Below are positions 1-6,211 of a stretch of DNA of 9,119 nucleotides, one piece after another (the first letter of the stretch is position 1; each line of letters begins with the position of its first letter). The position numbers and the translations under genes were made by a program. A model generated the notes under the pieces. That model saw only the letters and a list, made by a program, of their open reading frames with translations. It ran no database searches and was not told the DNA's origin. Origin of the DNA: Candidatus Woesearchaeota archaeon (lineage in GTDB: Archaea > Nanobdellota > Nanobdellia > Woesearchaeales > PXDW01); the NCBI GenBank assembly GCA_003564925.1, contig PXDW01000114.1:1-9119 (forward strand). The letters run 5' to 3'.

Positions 1-1071
1 ACCGCAAGACATTGCTTCTAGCATAACAATTCCTTCAGTTTCTATTGTAGAGGCTGTTACAAACAAATGGGAAGATGAGTAATGTTTTGGAAGATCAGCG
101 TGTTTTACAAGCCCCATGAATTTTATTCTGTCTCTTACCTTATGCTTTTTTGCAAGATCTTTTATCTCTTTAAGCTGGGGCCCAGTCCCACATATCTCAA
201 ACTTAACATTCGGATGCTTCTTTAAAACCTCTAAAAATGCTTTTAATATAACTTCAATGTTCTTTTCCCAAGAAATTCTACCAACATGTATTATTTTAAA
301 CTCATCAGATTTTTTTGTCTTTTGCTTATTAAATAATCTTCTGTCAATCCCATTCGAAACAACAACAATTTTTTGTTTTACACCTTGCTTTCTCATGATT
401 TTTTTCATGGCTTCAGATGGTGTAGTAATCAAATCCGCATTATTATAAAAAAAATATAGGTAACGCCAAACCAGTTTATGGAAATAAGGCATTTTAACTT
501 TCTTCTTTTTATTCTTTTTTAAAACCTTAATGCCATTAACACCATTTTCAATGATTTTTATTTTTTCCGGCGATTTATAATAAGAAAGAAGATAATAGCT
601 GTAAATGGAGAGAAAGTTTACATTAGTCCCTATCATTAGTTTAAACAGCAATTCAATTTTTTTAATACCATTAACCTCTTTCATTGATATATACCTTGTG
701 AAATCAACAATATGGGCATGCTCCGTGTATACCAATGGAACATCCAGAAATTTTGAGCACAAATAGGCCTGAAGCCCCATTCCAAAACAAGTCATCGAGT
801 GTATGATATCAGGATTAAATTTTTTTAATTTTTTTAGTATATTCAAGGTGTTTGGAGTCGCTATCTTCAAATCTTTTAAGGTTGGAAGAACCATTCCATT
901 ATGGTAGTGCATTTTTACACCTTTTGGAGGTATTGGTTTTTTCCTTATCTTAACTGTAAATATTTCAACATCATGACCTCTCTTTATAAGATTCTTGCTT
1001 AAATTATCAATAGAAACAATAACACCATTTACCATTGGCTTATATGTATCGGTAAATATTGCTATTTTCAT
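1..1071 (-). CDS. GT4-family glycosyltransferase, 3' end missing at window edge
   Basis: The frame is open for 357 codons from the ATG at 1071 to the window edge with no stop, so the C-terminus is missing. It is a GT-B fold retaining glycosyltransferase that moves a sugar from a nucleotide-sugar donor to a lipid, glycan or protein; the acceptor cannot be told. The N-terminus MKIAIFTDTYKPMVNGV is the family's first strand and Gly loop. T116-E-H-A is the acceptor-domain strand. S239-N-G-I-D starts the linker to the donor domain, H262-V-G-R-I-S-W-E-K opens that domain, and E344-x7-E352 (ETEGIVMLE) is the donor-binding motif. It resembles the diacylglycerol glucosyltransferase branch. Residues 129-205 are longer than I expect and contain a second linker-like motif at 176-179. 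It follows gatE after 4 bases with no promoter, so it is probably cotranscribed. Family is sure, substrate unknown. Confidence 0.9.
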   Translation of the reverse strand, partial: MKIAIFTDTYKPMVNGVIVSIDNLSKNLIKRGHDVEIFTVKIRKKPIPPKGVKMHYHNGMVLPTLKDLKIATPNTLNILKKLKKFNPDIIHSMTCFGMGLQAYLCSKFLDVPLVYTEHAHIVDFTRYISMKEVNGIKKIELLFKLMIGTNVNFLSIYSYYLLSYYKSPEKIKIIENGVNGIKVLKKNKKKKVKMPYFHKLVWRYLYFFYNNADLITTPSEAMKKIMRKQGVKQKIVVVSNGIDRRLFNKQKTKKSDEFKIIHVGRISWEKNIEVILKAFLEVLKKHPNVKFEICGTGPQLKEIKDLAKKHKVRDRIKFMGLVKHADLPKHYSSSHLFVTASTIETEGIVMLEAMSCG

Positions 1072-1075
1072 ATTT

Positions 1076-2875
1076 TTAGCTCTTAAGCTTTTTCAGAATT
1101 TCTGCTATCTCTTTTCCAGAAGCCTTTCCTTTTAGCTTTGACATAGCAAGACCCATATAAGCATTAAAGCTAAGGTCCGGCTTTTCTTCGATAATCTTTT
1201 TAATTTCAGATTCGATATCTGTCTTATTTGAAATTTCATATTTTTTATAGTCAATTTTTTTGTCTTTTGCTATATCGACCATTATTTCTGAAACAGAGTC
1301 ATGGGTAATCAGGCTTTTGTTAAGCTTATCCAGAACTTCATCAAGATATTTTAAATCTATATCTATATTGTGTCTTTTTTTTATGTCTTTAGGCATAACA
1401 ACCAAAGCCTCTGCAATAAACATCGGCTTTATATTGGGATATTTTTTAACTAAGGAATAAAAAATCTTCTCTTTACTCATGACTTGCTTACCAACATCTT
1501 GGTTGATTCCATATTCTTTGTTAAGCCTTTTAATCTTATCAGTTATTAATTCAGAAATTTTTATATTATCTATTTTTGTTTTTATTGTTTTTACATCTGT
1601 CTCTGGATACATTCTTGCTGCGCCGGGCATTGGCCTCATAAATGTTGTTGTTCCATCTGCATTTGCTTTTCTTACTTCCTTTGGGACACCCTTAGAAAAT
1701 ATTTTTAGCCTTTCTACGACTGATTTAAGGGCCTTTTCTGCAATTTTATAGTTGTCACCTATCAATATAAAAGCATCATTTTCTTTGCAAGCCAATTTTT
1801 TATTTAACCTCTCAACTTCGTTCTTTGTTATCCCATAATTAGGAAGCTCATCAGAATGGAAAAGCCCGGAAACTTTTGCCTTTAGTTTTGCGTAGTCGCT
1901 TAACTCTGTTCCCAGTCTTTTTCCAGGGCAAAGCTCTTTTCCAATAAGTCCTTTGAAGCCATTTATTTTTATTGCCAGTATTTTGCCATTGTTTTCAGTT
2001 GCTTTTTTTATGATATGAGAAGAAGTTTTTTTGAAGATTTCGGAAATATCAATTATCTTTGATATTTCTAATTTTTTTCCTTTTATCTCTGATAAATTAA
2101 GCTGCCTTAATGTTTCGTATTCCATCATTTTAGGAATTAACTTAAGGTCTTGAGCTCCTTTTATCTCAACCCTTGCTCCATCTTTTATTGATATATTAAC
2201 GTCTTGCCTTATAGTGCCAAGCCCTCTTTTAACCTTTTTTGTGCTTCTAAGAATCATTCCAATCTTTTCAGCAACTTCTTTGCCTTGCTGGGGTGTTTTT
2301 ATATCAGGAGATGTTGCAATCTCAATTAAGGGTATTCCTAATCTTGAAAGATTGTAAATGTCCGCATCTTTTGTTCTCTTTGCAATTTTACAGGCATCTT
2401 CCTCGAGGCATATAGTTGGAATGCCAATCTTACCTAATTCTGTCTGAATATGTCCATCAAGAGCTATTAGAGCTGTTCTTTGAAATCCCGCTGTATTAGA
2501 CCCATCGACTACTGTTTTTCTCATTACTTGAACTTCATCCACTATATTAGATTTAAGCATCAGGGCAATCTCATATGCAATGTTCAGAGATTCTTTGTTT
2601 ATACTATGCGGCGGCTCTTCATCCAACTCTACTAAACAGGTTGTGTCATAATAGCCTTCATAAACAAATTCCTTGCCTTTTTCAAACTCATGCTTTGCTG
2701 CTACATCTATTTCTCCGGTTTCACCAGCTATTGCTCTCAATCGCCTTTTTATAGAAAAATCAGGTGTATCGTCCCTTATTAGAGAGGGGCAATTGCAGAA
2801 AAGCTTTTTTGTGTCCAATTGCTGGTGAATCTCAAGGCCAGCTTTCATCCCTATCTTTACATAATCCAAACCCAT
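1076..2875 (-). CDS. gatE: Glu-tRNA(Gln) amidotransferase subunit E (GatE)
   Basis: GatE is the tRNA-binding and kinase/transamidase subunit of the archaeal GatDE complex. In the cytoplasm it phosphorylates the Glu of Glu-tRNA(Gln) and amidates it with ammonia from GatD, giving Gln-tRNA(Gln). At 599 aa it is slightly short for the family (about 620). The GatB-like cradle covers roughly residues 5-260: GLEIHQQL at 13-20, the C27-x-C29 pair, the LDEEPPHS segment at 84-91, VDGSNTAGFQRT at 123-134, and GTIRQDVNIS at 220-229. An AspRS-type GAD insertion, specific to GatE versus GatB, spans about 280-410 and includes LFHSDELPNYGI at 338-349. The helical and YqeY-like tail follows, ending SGKEIAEILKKLKS. 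The ATG at 2875 is preferred over Met10 because a TATA box is centred 25.5 nt upstream. The glycosyltransferase follows after 4 bp. Confidence 0.97.
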   Translation of the reverse strand: MGLDYVKIGMKAGLEIHQQLDTKKLFCNCPSLIRDDTPDFSIKRRLRAIAGETGEIDVAAKHEFEKGKEFVYEGYYDTTCLVELDEEPPHSINKESLNIAYEIALMLKSNIVDEVQVMRKTVVDGSNTAGFQRTALIALDGHIQTELGKIGIPTICLEEDACKIAKRTKDADIYNLSRLGIPLIEIATSPDIKTPQQGKEVAEKIGMILRSTKKVKRGLGTIRQDVNISIKDGARVEIKGAQDLKLIPKMMEYETLRQLNLSEIKGKKLEISKIIDISEIFKKTSSHIIKKATENNGKILAIKINGFKGLIGKELCPGKRLGTELSDYAKLKAKVSGLFHSDELPNYGITKNEVERLNKKLACKENDAFILIGDNYKIAEKALKSVVERLKIFSKGVPKEVRKANADGTTTFMRPMPGAARMYPETDVKTIKTKIDNIKISELITDKIKRLNKEYGINQDVGKQVMSKEKIFYSLVKKYPNIKPMFIAEALVVMPKDIKKRHNIDIDLKYLDEVLDKLNKSLITHDSVSEIMVDIAKDKKIDYKKYEISNKTDIESEIKKIIEEKPDLSFNAYMGLAMSKLKGKASGKEIAEILKKLKS

Positions 2876-2895
2876 AATGAGAAAAAGTCTGATAA

Positions 2896-2905
2896 TATTT
2901 ATATA
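2896..2905 (-). promoter_or_regulatory. TATA box of gatE (leaderless)
   Basis: TATATAAATA on the minus strand, centred about 25.5 nt before the A of the gatE ATG. Archaeal transcription starts about 25-27 nt after the TATA centre, so the mRNA should begin at the start codon. No Shine-Dalgarno sequence is visible before the ATG (the flank reads ACTTTTTCTCATT). Confidence 0.75.
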
Positions 2906-2917
2906 TGTTGTGATTAA

Positions 2918-3457
2918 TCAGTTAACTATTTTTTCCAAAGCACAATTATTTCTTTTTGTTCCGTTGCAGCAAGTCTCATAAATTATATTATCTCCACTAT
3001 AAGGGTTGCAGCCTATTCTGTAATCAAATTTTTCATAAACTTTGTCTTGCAATGGGACAAATTTATCGCAAAGCCCAAAAATATTGACTCTGTTGTACTT
3101 GTTTTCAATCAAATTGTTTATAATGTGGGCCATATACAAAAATTTTTTCATATCTTTTGCTTCATTACTCAATGATTCTCTAAGCATTTTTCTTCTTTCA
3201 ACAATATCTTTTTCATCTAATATTGCCAATATACTTCCGTTTTCCATAAATTTTTTTATCTTTTTATTTATCCCGTCATTTTTAGGAACTTTAAATCCTT
3301 CATATAATTCATAATTATCCCCTGTAAAACTAACTTTTGTCATTGGGCATGCTTTATTATTCCCATCTATCAGAGTTAAATATTCAACATTCATAAAGTT
3401 CTTAGAATTATCTATGTAGCTGTCCAAATTATTTAATGACTTTTTAACTACTACCAT
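2918..3457 (-). CDS. Uncharacterised 179 aa protein with a cysteine-rich C-terminus
   Basis: I do not recognise this family. The frame is a plausible gene: it has mixed composition, a TATA box centred 25 nt upstream of the ATG, and compact spacing to its neighbours. The protein looks soluble, with no signal peptide or membrane segment. It has a mixed N-terminal part (about 20-85), a charged helical middle (about 82-120, rich in Lys, Glu, Met), then FGLCDKFVPLQDKVYEKF. Six cysteines stand at 37, 130, 150, 163, 164 and 172. The last four (C-x12-C-C-x7-C) crowd into the final 30 residues and could hold a metal or form disulphides; this is inference. It ends in TGA at 2918-2920, 42 bp before gatE, and the gatE promoter lies in that gap. 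No functional link to gatE can be claimed. Confidence 0.8.
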   Translation of the reverse strand: MVVVKKSLNNLDSYIDNSKNFMNVEYLTLIDGNNKACPMTKVSFTGDNYELYEGFKVPKNDGINKKIKKFMENGSILAILDEKDIVERRKMLRESLSNEAKDMKKFLYMAHIINNLIENKYNRVNIFGLCDKFVPLQDKVYEKFDYRIGCNPYSGDNIIYETCCNGTKRNNCALEKIVN

Positions 3458-3476
3458 ATATTAATAATAAAATAAA

Positions 3477-3487
3477 TTATATATAAA
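3477..3487 (-). promoter_or_regulatory. TATA box of the 179 aa gene (leaderless)
   Basis: TTTATATATAA on the minus strand, preceded by the purine-rich, BRE-like GAAGAAACA and centred 25 nt before the ATG at 3457. It predicts a leaderless mRNA. The core is nearly palindromic, so by itself it does not fix direction; the gene position does. Confidence 0.75.
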
Positions 3488-3524
3488 TGTTTCTTCAATT
3501 TGAGCTGTTATTAGCAAATTATTT

Positions 3525-3707
3525 TTATTTTTTCTTATTTGCCTTAGTCTTTTTTGCTTCTTTTCTCTTGTTTATTATTCTTTTTATCAGGGTGTTTCTT
3601 TCTACTGCCTGTTTTTTGCTTCTTCTCTTTATAGTTATCTTTCTCTTGCTTTTTCTTTTTTCTCTGTTAGAATTCACAAGAACCCTTCTTTTGCTTTTTC
3701 TTCCCAT
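3525..3707 (-). CDS. Small, extremely basic protein (60 aa), possible nucleic-acid binder
   Basis: This short frame has 29 Lys or Arg among 60 residues, almost no hydrophobic core and a run of Lys at the C-terminus. Nothing in it names a family. Composition like this is typical of proteins or tails that bind DNA or RNA, for example small ribosome- or chromatin-associated proteins, but that is inference. The main evidence that it is real is positional: a TATAAAA element at 3731-3737 lies 27 nt upstream of its ATG, the same spacing as the recognised genes around it, and it fills a gap of about 280 bp in an otherwise packed region. Against it, the DNA is a purine-rich low-complexity strand (G/A on minus), which produces Lys/Arg-rich frames by chance. 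Its TATA box overlaps the stop codon of the upstream deaminase-like gene. It ends TAA at 3525. Confidence 0.55.
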   Translation of the reverse strand: MGRKSKRRVLVNSNREKRKSKRKITIKRRSKKQAVERNTLIKRIINKRKEAKKTKANKKK

Positions 3708-3730
3708 AAAAAATAATAAATCTAATGTGT

Positions 3731-3737
3731 TTTTATA
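3731..3737 (-). promoter_or_regulatory. TATA box of the small basic gene
   Basis: TATAAAA on the minus strand, centred 27 nt before the ATG at 3707. It begins just after the TAA stop (3740-3742) of the deaminase-like gene. Its placement is the best support that the 60 aa frame is a real gene. Confidence 0.55.
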
Positions 3738-3739
3738 TC

Positions 3740-4822
3740 TTATGATTTAAAGCCCGAACCTGCACTATTTTGATAATGAGAATTCAATTCTTTGTCACCA
3801 TAACTTCTTTTTGTTCCTTTGGGGAAATAATAAATCAAAGCAAGAGCCATAATACTATCCTTTTTTATAGTTCTATTAAACTTAAAAAATAATGGGTGTG
3901 AGGTAACGTTCCCTTTATATCCCGGATCAACCCATCCTGCATTTAGGCATCTATGATCTAATAAGAGGTTTTCAATATTTGGCTTAATCATAAATGGTTT
4001 CTGGTAAGTAGGAAAAAAATGAAGTATTTGCAACCCTATCTTATTACTTAACTCAACCTTTTCTTTTGAAGCTATAATTGGAGTCTCTTCAACTTTTTGC
4101 ACGTATCCATTTTTTAGTATAATTTCATCATATAATTCTTTATCAGAATATTTTTTATTTGTATCTATCGTATCTATATTTTTAAATTTTAAAAGTTTTT
4201 TTCCTACATTAAATTTTAGATAAATATTCTCGAATAATGCTTTTGGTTCAATATTAATCATATTCTTCACTTTATTAAAATCTTTTTTATTTCTTATAAG
4301 CTTGCCATGTTCAAACTCATCTAAGAGTTTGGCATTATTTATTGAAAAAAACAACTGAGCAAATTTCTGACCGCAATAGAGCCTTATTATATTGGGATTC
4401 ATATTCTTTAGTGAGATATAGTATCCTTTATCATCCCTGTCCAATAAAGGAACAGTGTAATTCATGAAACCCATCCTACCTCGGCTGCTCCTTAAATCAT
4501 AGTAAGGAAAAATTTCTTTTTGGTTTATTTTTATATTTTCAAGAATCCTTATTTCTATATGGCTCATAGGGGGAACATCAAACGCTTTTCCATCCCGGAA
4601 TTCGATTTTTTTGGCAAATTTGTCAGAAGGTTCATGATAAAAATCACTAGTTTCTCTTGCTGTTTTTGCAATAGCTTCTGGATCCCATATTTTTACTGAG
4701 CCAATTCTAACATCTAAACTAGCTGGTTGTATCTGTTCATCCTTAATATTGTCTAGTTTTATTATTCCTTTACCTATTGCCTGCTCTATCCCCTTATCAG
4801 ATAATATGTTATTAAAATACAT
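3740..4822 (-). CDS. Two-domain dCTP deaminase / dUTPase-fold protein (long Dcd type)
   Basis: The protein resembles the long (about 360 aa) dCTP deaminases described by the Pfam DCD_N/DCD_C families, which fuse two dUTPase-fold units; Dcd makes dUTP from dCTP for thymidylate supply. The N-terminal half carries LSDKGIEQAI at 7-16, QIQPASLDVRIG at 30-41 and the nucleotide-binding motif RSSRGRMG at 111-118. The C-terminal half carries ASKEKVEL at 251-258 and AGWVDPGYKGNVT at 295-307, and the tail has YGDKELNSHYQ, like the Dcd C-terminal lid. By eye, the general-base Glu ten residues after the motif Asp (Asp128/Glu138 in E. coli Dcd) is replaced in both halves: Leu138 after Asp128, His309 after Asp299. 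Activity is therefore uncertain. The ATG at 4822 has a TATA box centred 25 nt upstream. It lies 41 bp after gatD. Family is confident, reaction is not. Confidence 0.87.
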   Translation of the reverse strand: MYFNNILSDKGIEQAIGKGIIKLDNIKDEQIQPASLDVRIGSVKIWDPEAIAKTARETSDFYHEPSDKFAKKIEFRDGKAFDVPPMSHIEIRILENIKINQKEIFPYYDLRSSRGRMGFMNYTVPLLDRDDKGYYISLKNMNPNIIRLYCGQKFAQLFFSINNAKLLDEFEHGKLIRNKKDFNKVKNMINIEPKALFENIYLKFNVGKKLLKFKNIDTIDTNKKYSDKELYDEIILKNGYVQKVEETPIIASKEKVELSNKIGLQILHFFPTYQKPFMIKPNIENLLLDHRCLNAGWVDPGYKGNVTSHPLFFKFNRTIKKDSIMALALIYYFPKGTKRSYGDKELNSHYQNSAGSGFKS

Positions 4823-4841
4823 ACGGGAGAAAGGTAACAGA

Positions 4842-4852
4842 TTATATATAAA
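4842..4852 (-). promoter_or_regulatory. TATA box of the deaminase-like gene (leaderless)
   Basis: TTTATATATAA on the minus strand, the same 11-mer as at the 179 aa gene, centred 25 nt before the ATG at 4822. It sits inside the 41 bp gap after gatD, so the gene has a promoter separate from gatD. No Shine-Dalgarno sequence is seen. Confidence 0.75.
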
Positions 4853-4863
4853 ATTAATTGAAA

Positions 4864-6144
4864 TTATAGAAATTCATTTAGCTGAGTCCTTTCACTTATC
4901 TCACCAGCAATATTCTTCAGCATCAGTTCTTTTATCTTTTTTTGATTTTTCTCAAAGCTTAATAACCATCCCAATTTAACATAAGCTGTTTCGGAAAGCA
5001 TATCCTCTAATGCTATAACACCAGCTTCCTGCAAGTCCCTTCCTGAAGAATACACATTCATATCAACTCTTCCAAATATGCATTGTGAAGCCATAAATAT
5101 AGGAATTTTCTTGCTTAGCTTTTTTATCATATCTAAGGTTTTCTTGTGCTCTTTTGTATGTTTGTCTAAGACACTTACTGCCAAATGCCCCAAACCTGTC
5201 CCTTCAAAAATTATCCCTTTATAGTTCTTATAAAATTCCAGTTCTTTATGAGAAAATCCGGGCCTTATCTTTATTAAAGCAATTTTCTTTTCAAACCCAA
5301 TATTAGAAATTAAGCTTTCATTATTTTCTTTAATCTTTTTTATGTTCTCTATAATATTTTTTTTGTAATCAACTTTAGCTATAGGAATATCATTTACTGC
5401 TTTGAAAGCGTCTCTTCTGGAAGTGTGCATTTTTCTTGTTTTTGTTCCTGGTAATATTAAACAAGAGTTATCTTCTGTGTTCTCATGCATGCATATTGCA
5501 ACCCCATTAAAGCTTGTTTTTGAAATAAAATAAGAGGCATTTATTAGGTTTAATGAAGCATCACTTGAGCCTCTGTCAGAGCTTCTCTGAGCTCCAACTA
5601 ACAATACAGGAATTGGCAAGTTCTGAAGCATAAATGACAAAGCAGCAGAAGTATAATGTATTATGTCTGTTCCATGTGTAATTATAATTCCGTCAACTTT
5701 TTTCTCTATTTCCTTTTTTACTTCTTTTGCTAAGATTTCCCAATGCTCAGGTCCCATATCTTCTGAAAACATCTGGAATATCAGCCTACTTCTTATATTT
5801 GCGATTTCTTTTAATTCTGGAAACATTCTAAGAATCTCTTCTGGCGAAAATTCAGAATGAACAGCCCCTGTTCTATAGTCAACTTTTGAAGCGATGGTTC
5901 CTCCAGTATGCAGAATGGAAATTGTTGGCAGTTTATTATTTTGTTTTATTTTCTCTTTTTTTTGTTTTATTTTTTTTTGTTTTCTTACCAAGCTAATGTT
6001 ATCTATTTTATTTTTGTCAATCCCTATGTTATAACCACTTTCTAACTTAATAACTATAGAGTTTCCTTTCCTGGGTATATAGGTCCCTTTATAAACCCCT
6101 TCCTTAGTTTTTACTTTTATTAGATCTCCAGCTTTATAATTCAT
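4864..6144 (-). CDS. gatD: Glu-tRNA(Gln) amidotransferase subunit D (GatD)
   Basis: GatD is the glutaminase subunit of the archaeal GatDE complex. It resembles type I L-asparaginase and releases ammonia from Gln or Asn for GatE. Residues 1-53 form the small N-terminal domain that separates GatD from plain asparaginases (YKAGDLIKVKTKEGVYKG at 3-20). A very Lys-rich linker follows at about 54-71, then the asparaginase-like domain from 73 on. The nucleophile loop is ILHTGGTIAS with Thr83. The second catalytic pair is THGTD with Thr159-Asp160, LLVGAQRSSDRGSSDA follows, and RKMHTSRRDAF at 237-247 holds the catalytic Lys (probably Lys238). The Thr83 to Thr159 spacing equals that of Thr101 and Thr177 in the Methanothermobacter enzyme as I recall it. 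Full length at 426 aa. A TATA-like box is centred 26 nt upstream of the ATG. Partner gatE lies three genes downstream on the same strand. Confidence 0.97.
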   Translation of the reverse strand: MNYKAGDLIKVKTKEGVYKGTYIPRKGNSIVIKLESGYNIGIDKNKIDNISLVRKQKKIKQKKEKIKQNNKLPTISILHTGGTIASKVDYRTGAVHSEFSPEEILRMFPELKEIANIRSRLIFQMFSEDMGPEHWEILAKEVKKEIEKKVDGIIITHGTDIIHYTSAALSFMLQNLPIPVLLVGAQRSSDRGSSDASLNLINASYFISKTSFNGVAICMHENTEDNSCLILPGTKTRKMHTSRRDAFKAVNDIPIAKVDYKKNIIENIKKIKENNESLISNIGFEKKIALIKIRPGFSHKELEFYKNYKGIIFEGTGLGHLAVSVLDKHTKEHKKTLDMIKKLSKKIPIFMASQCIFGRVDMNVYSSGRDLQEAGVIALEDMLSETAYVKLGWLLSFEKNQKKIKELMLKNIAGEISERTQLNEFL

Positions 6145-6164
6145 AATAGATACTAGAATAAGTG

Positions 6165-6175
6165 TTTATTTAAAA
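6165..6175 (-). promoter_or_regulatory. TATA-like box of gatD (leaderless)
   Basis: TTTTAAATAAA on the minus strand with an A-rich BRE-like ACAAAAAC just upstream, centred 26 nt before the ATG at 6144. It predicts a transcript starting at the ATG. Confidence 0.7.
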
Positions 6176-6189
6176 GTTTTTGTTTATTC

Positions 6190-6211
6190 AAAAAATTACC
6201 TTTAATAAGGT
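6190..6211 (-). terminator. Small hairpin plus T-run after cdc48
   Basis: On the minus strand ACCTT-ATTA-AAGGT (5 bp stem, 4 nt loop, 6198-6211) starts on the last base of the TGA stop and is followed by TAA and six T (6190-6195). The stem is weak; the T-run may be the active part. Confidence 0.5.

Noticed and set aside
116..448. Plus-strand frame of 110 aa at the left end
   Set aside because: It lies opposite the glycosyltransferase, whose minus-strand frame is open over the whole interval and carries family motifs.
1..1071. Possible broken glycosyltransferase gene, since no complete frame ends inside the window
   Set aside because: Reading the minus strand gives 357 uninterrupted codons with motifs in the right order; the gene is only cut by the window edge.
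2911..2920. Perfect 10-bp palindrome TGATTAATCA just upstream of the gatE TATA box
   Set aside because: It could be an operator, but it overlaps the stop codon of the upstream gene, is very AT-rich and occurs once here, so chance explains it.
3487..3750. Plus-strand frame of 87 aa that reads as a very hydrophobic, membrane-like protein
   Set aside because: It is the complement of the purine-rich minus strand: Lys/Arg codons read backwards give Leu, Phe and Ser. No promoter stands at the right distance on the plus strand, and it covers the minus-strand 60 aa gene and the end of the deaminase-like gene.
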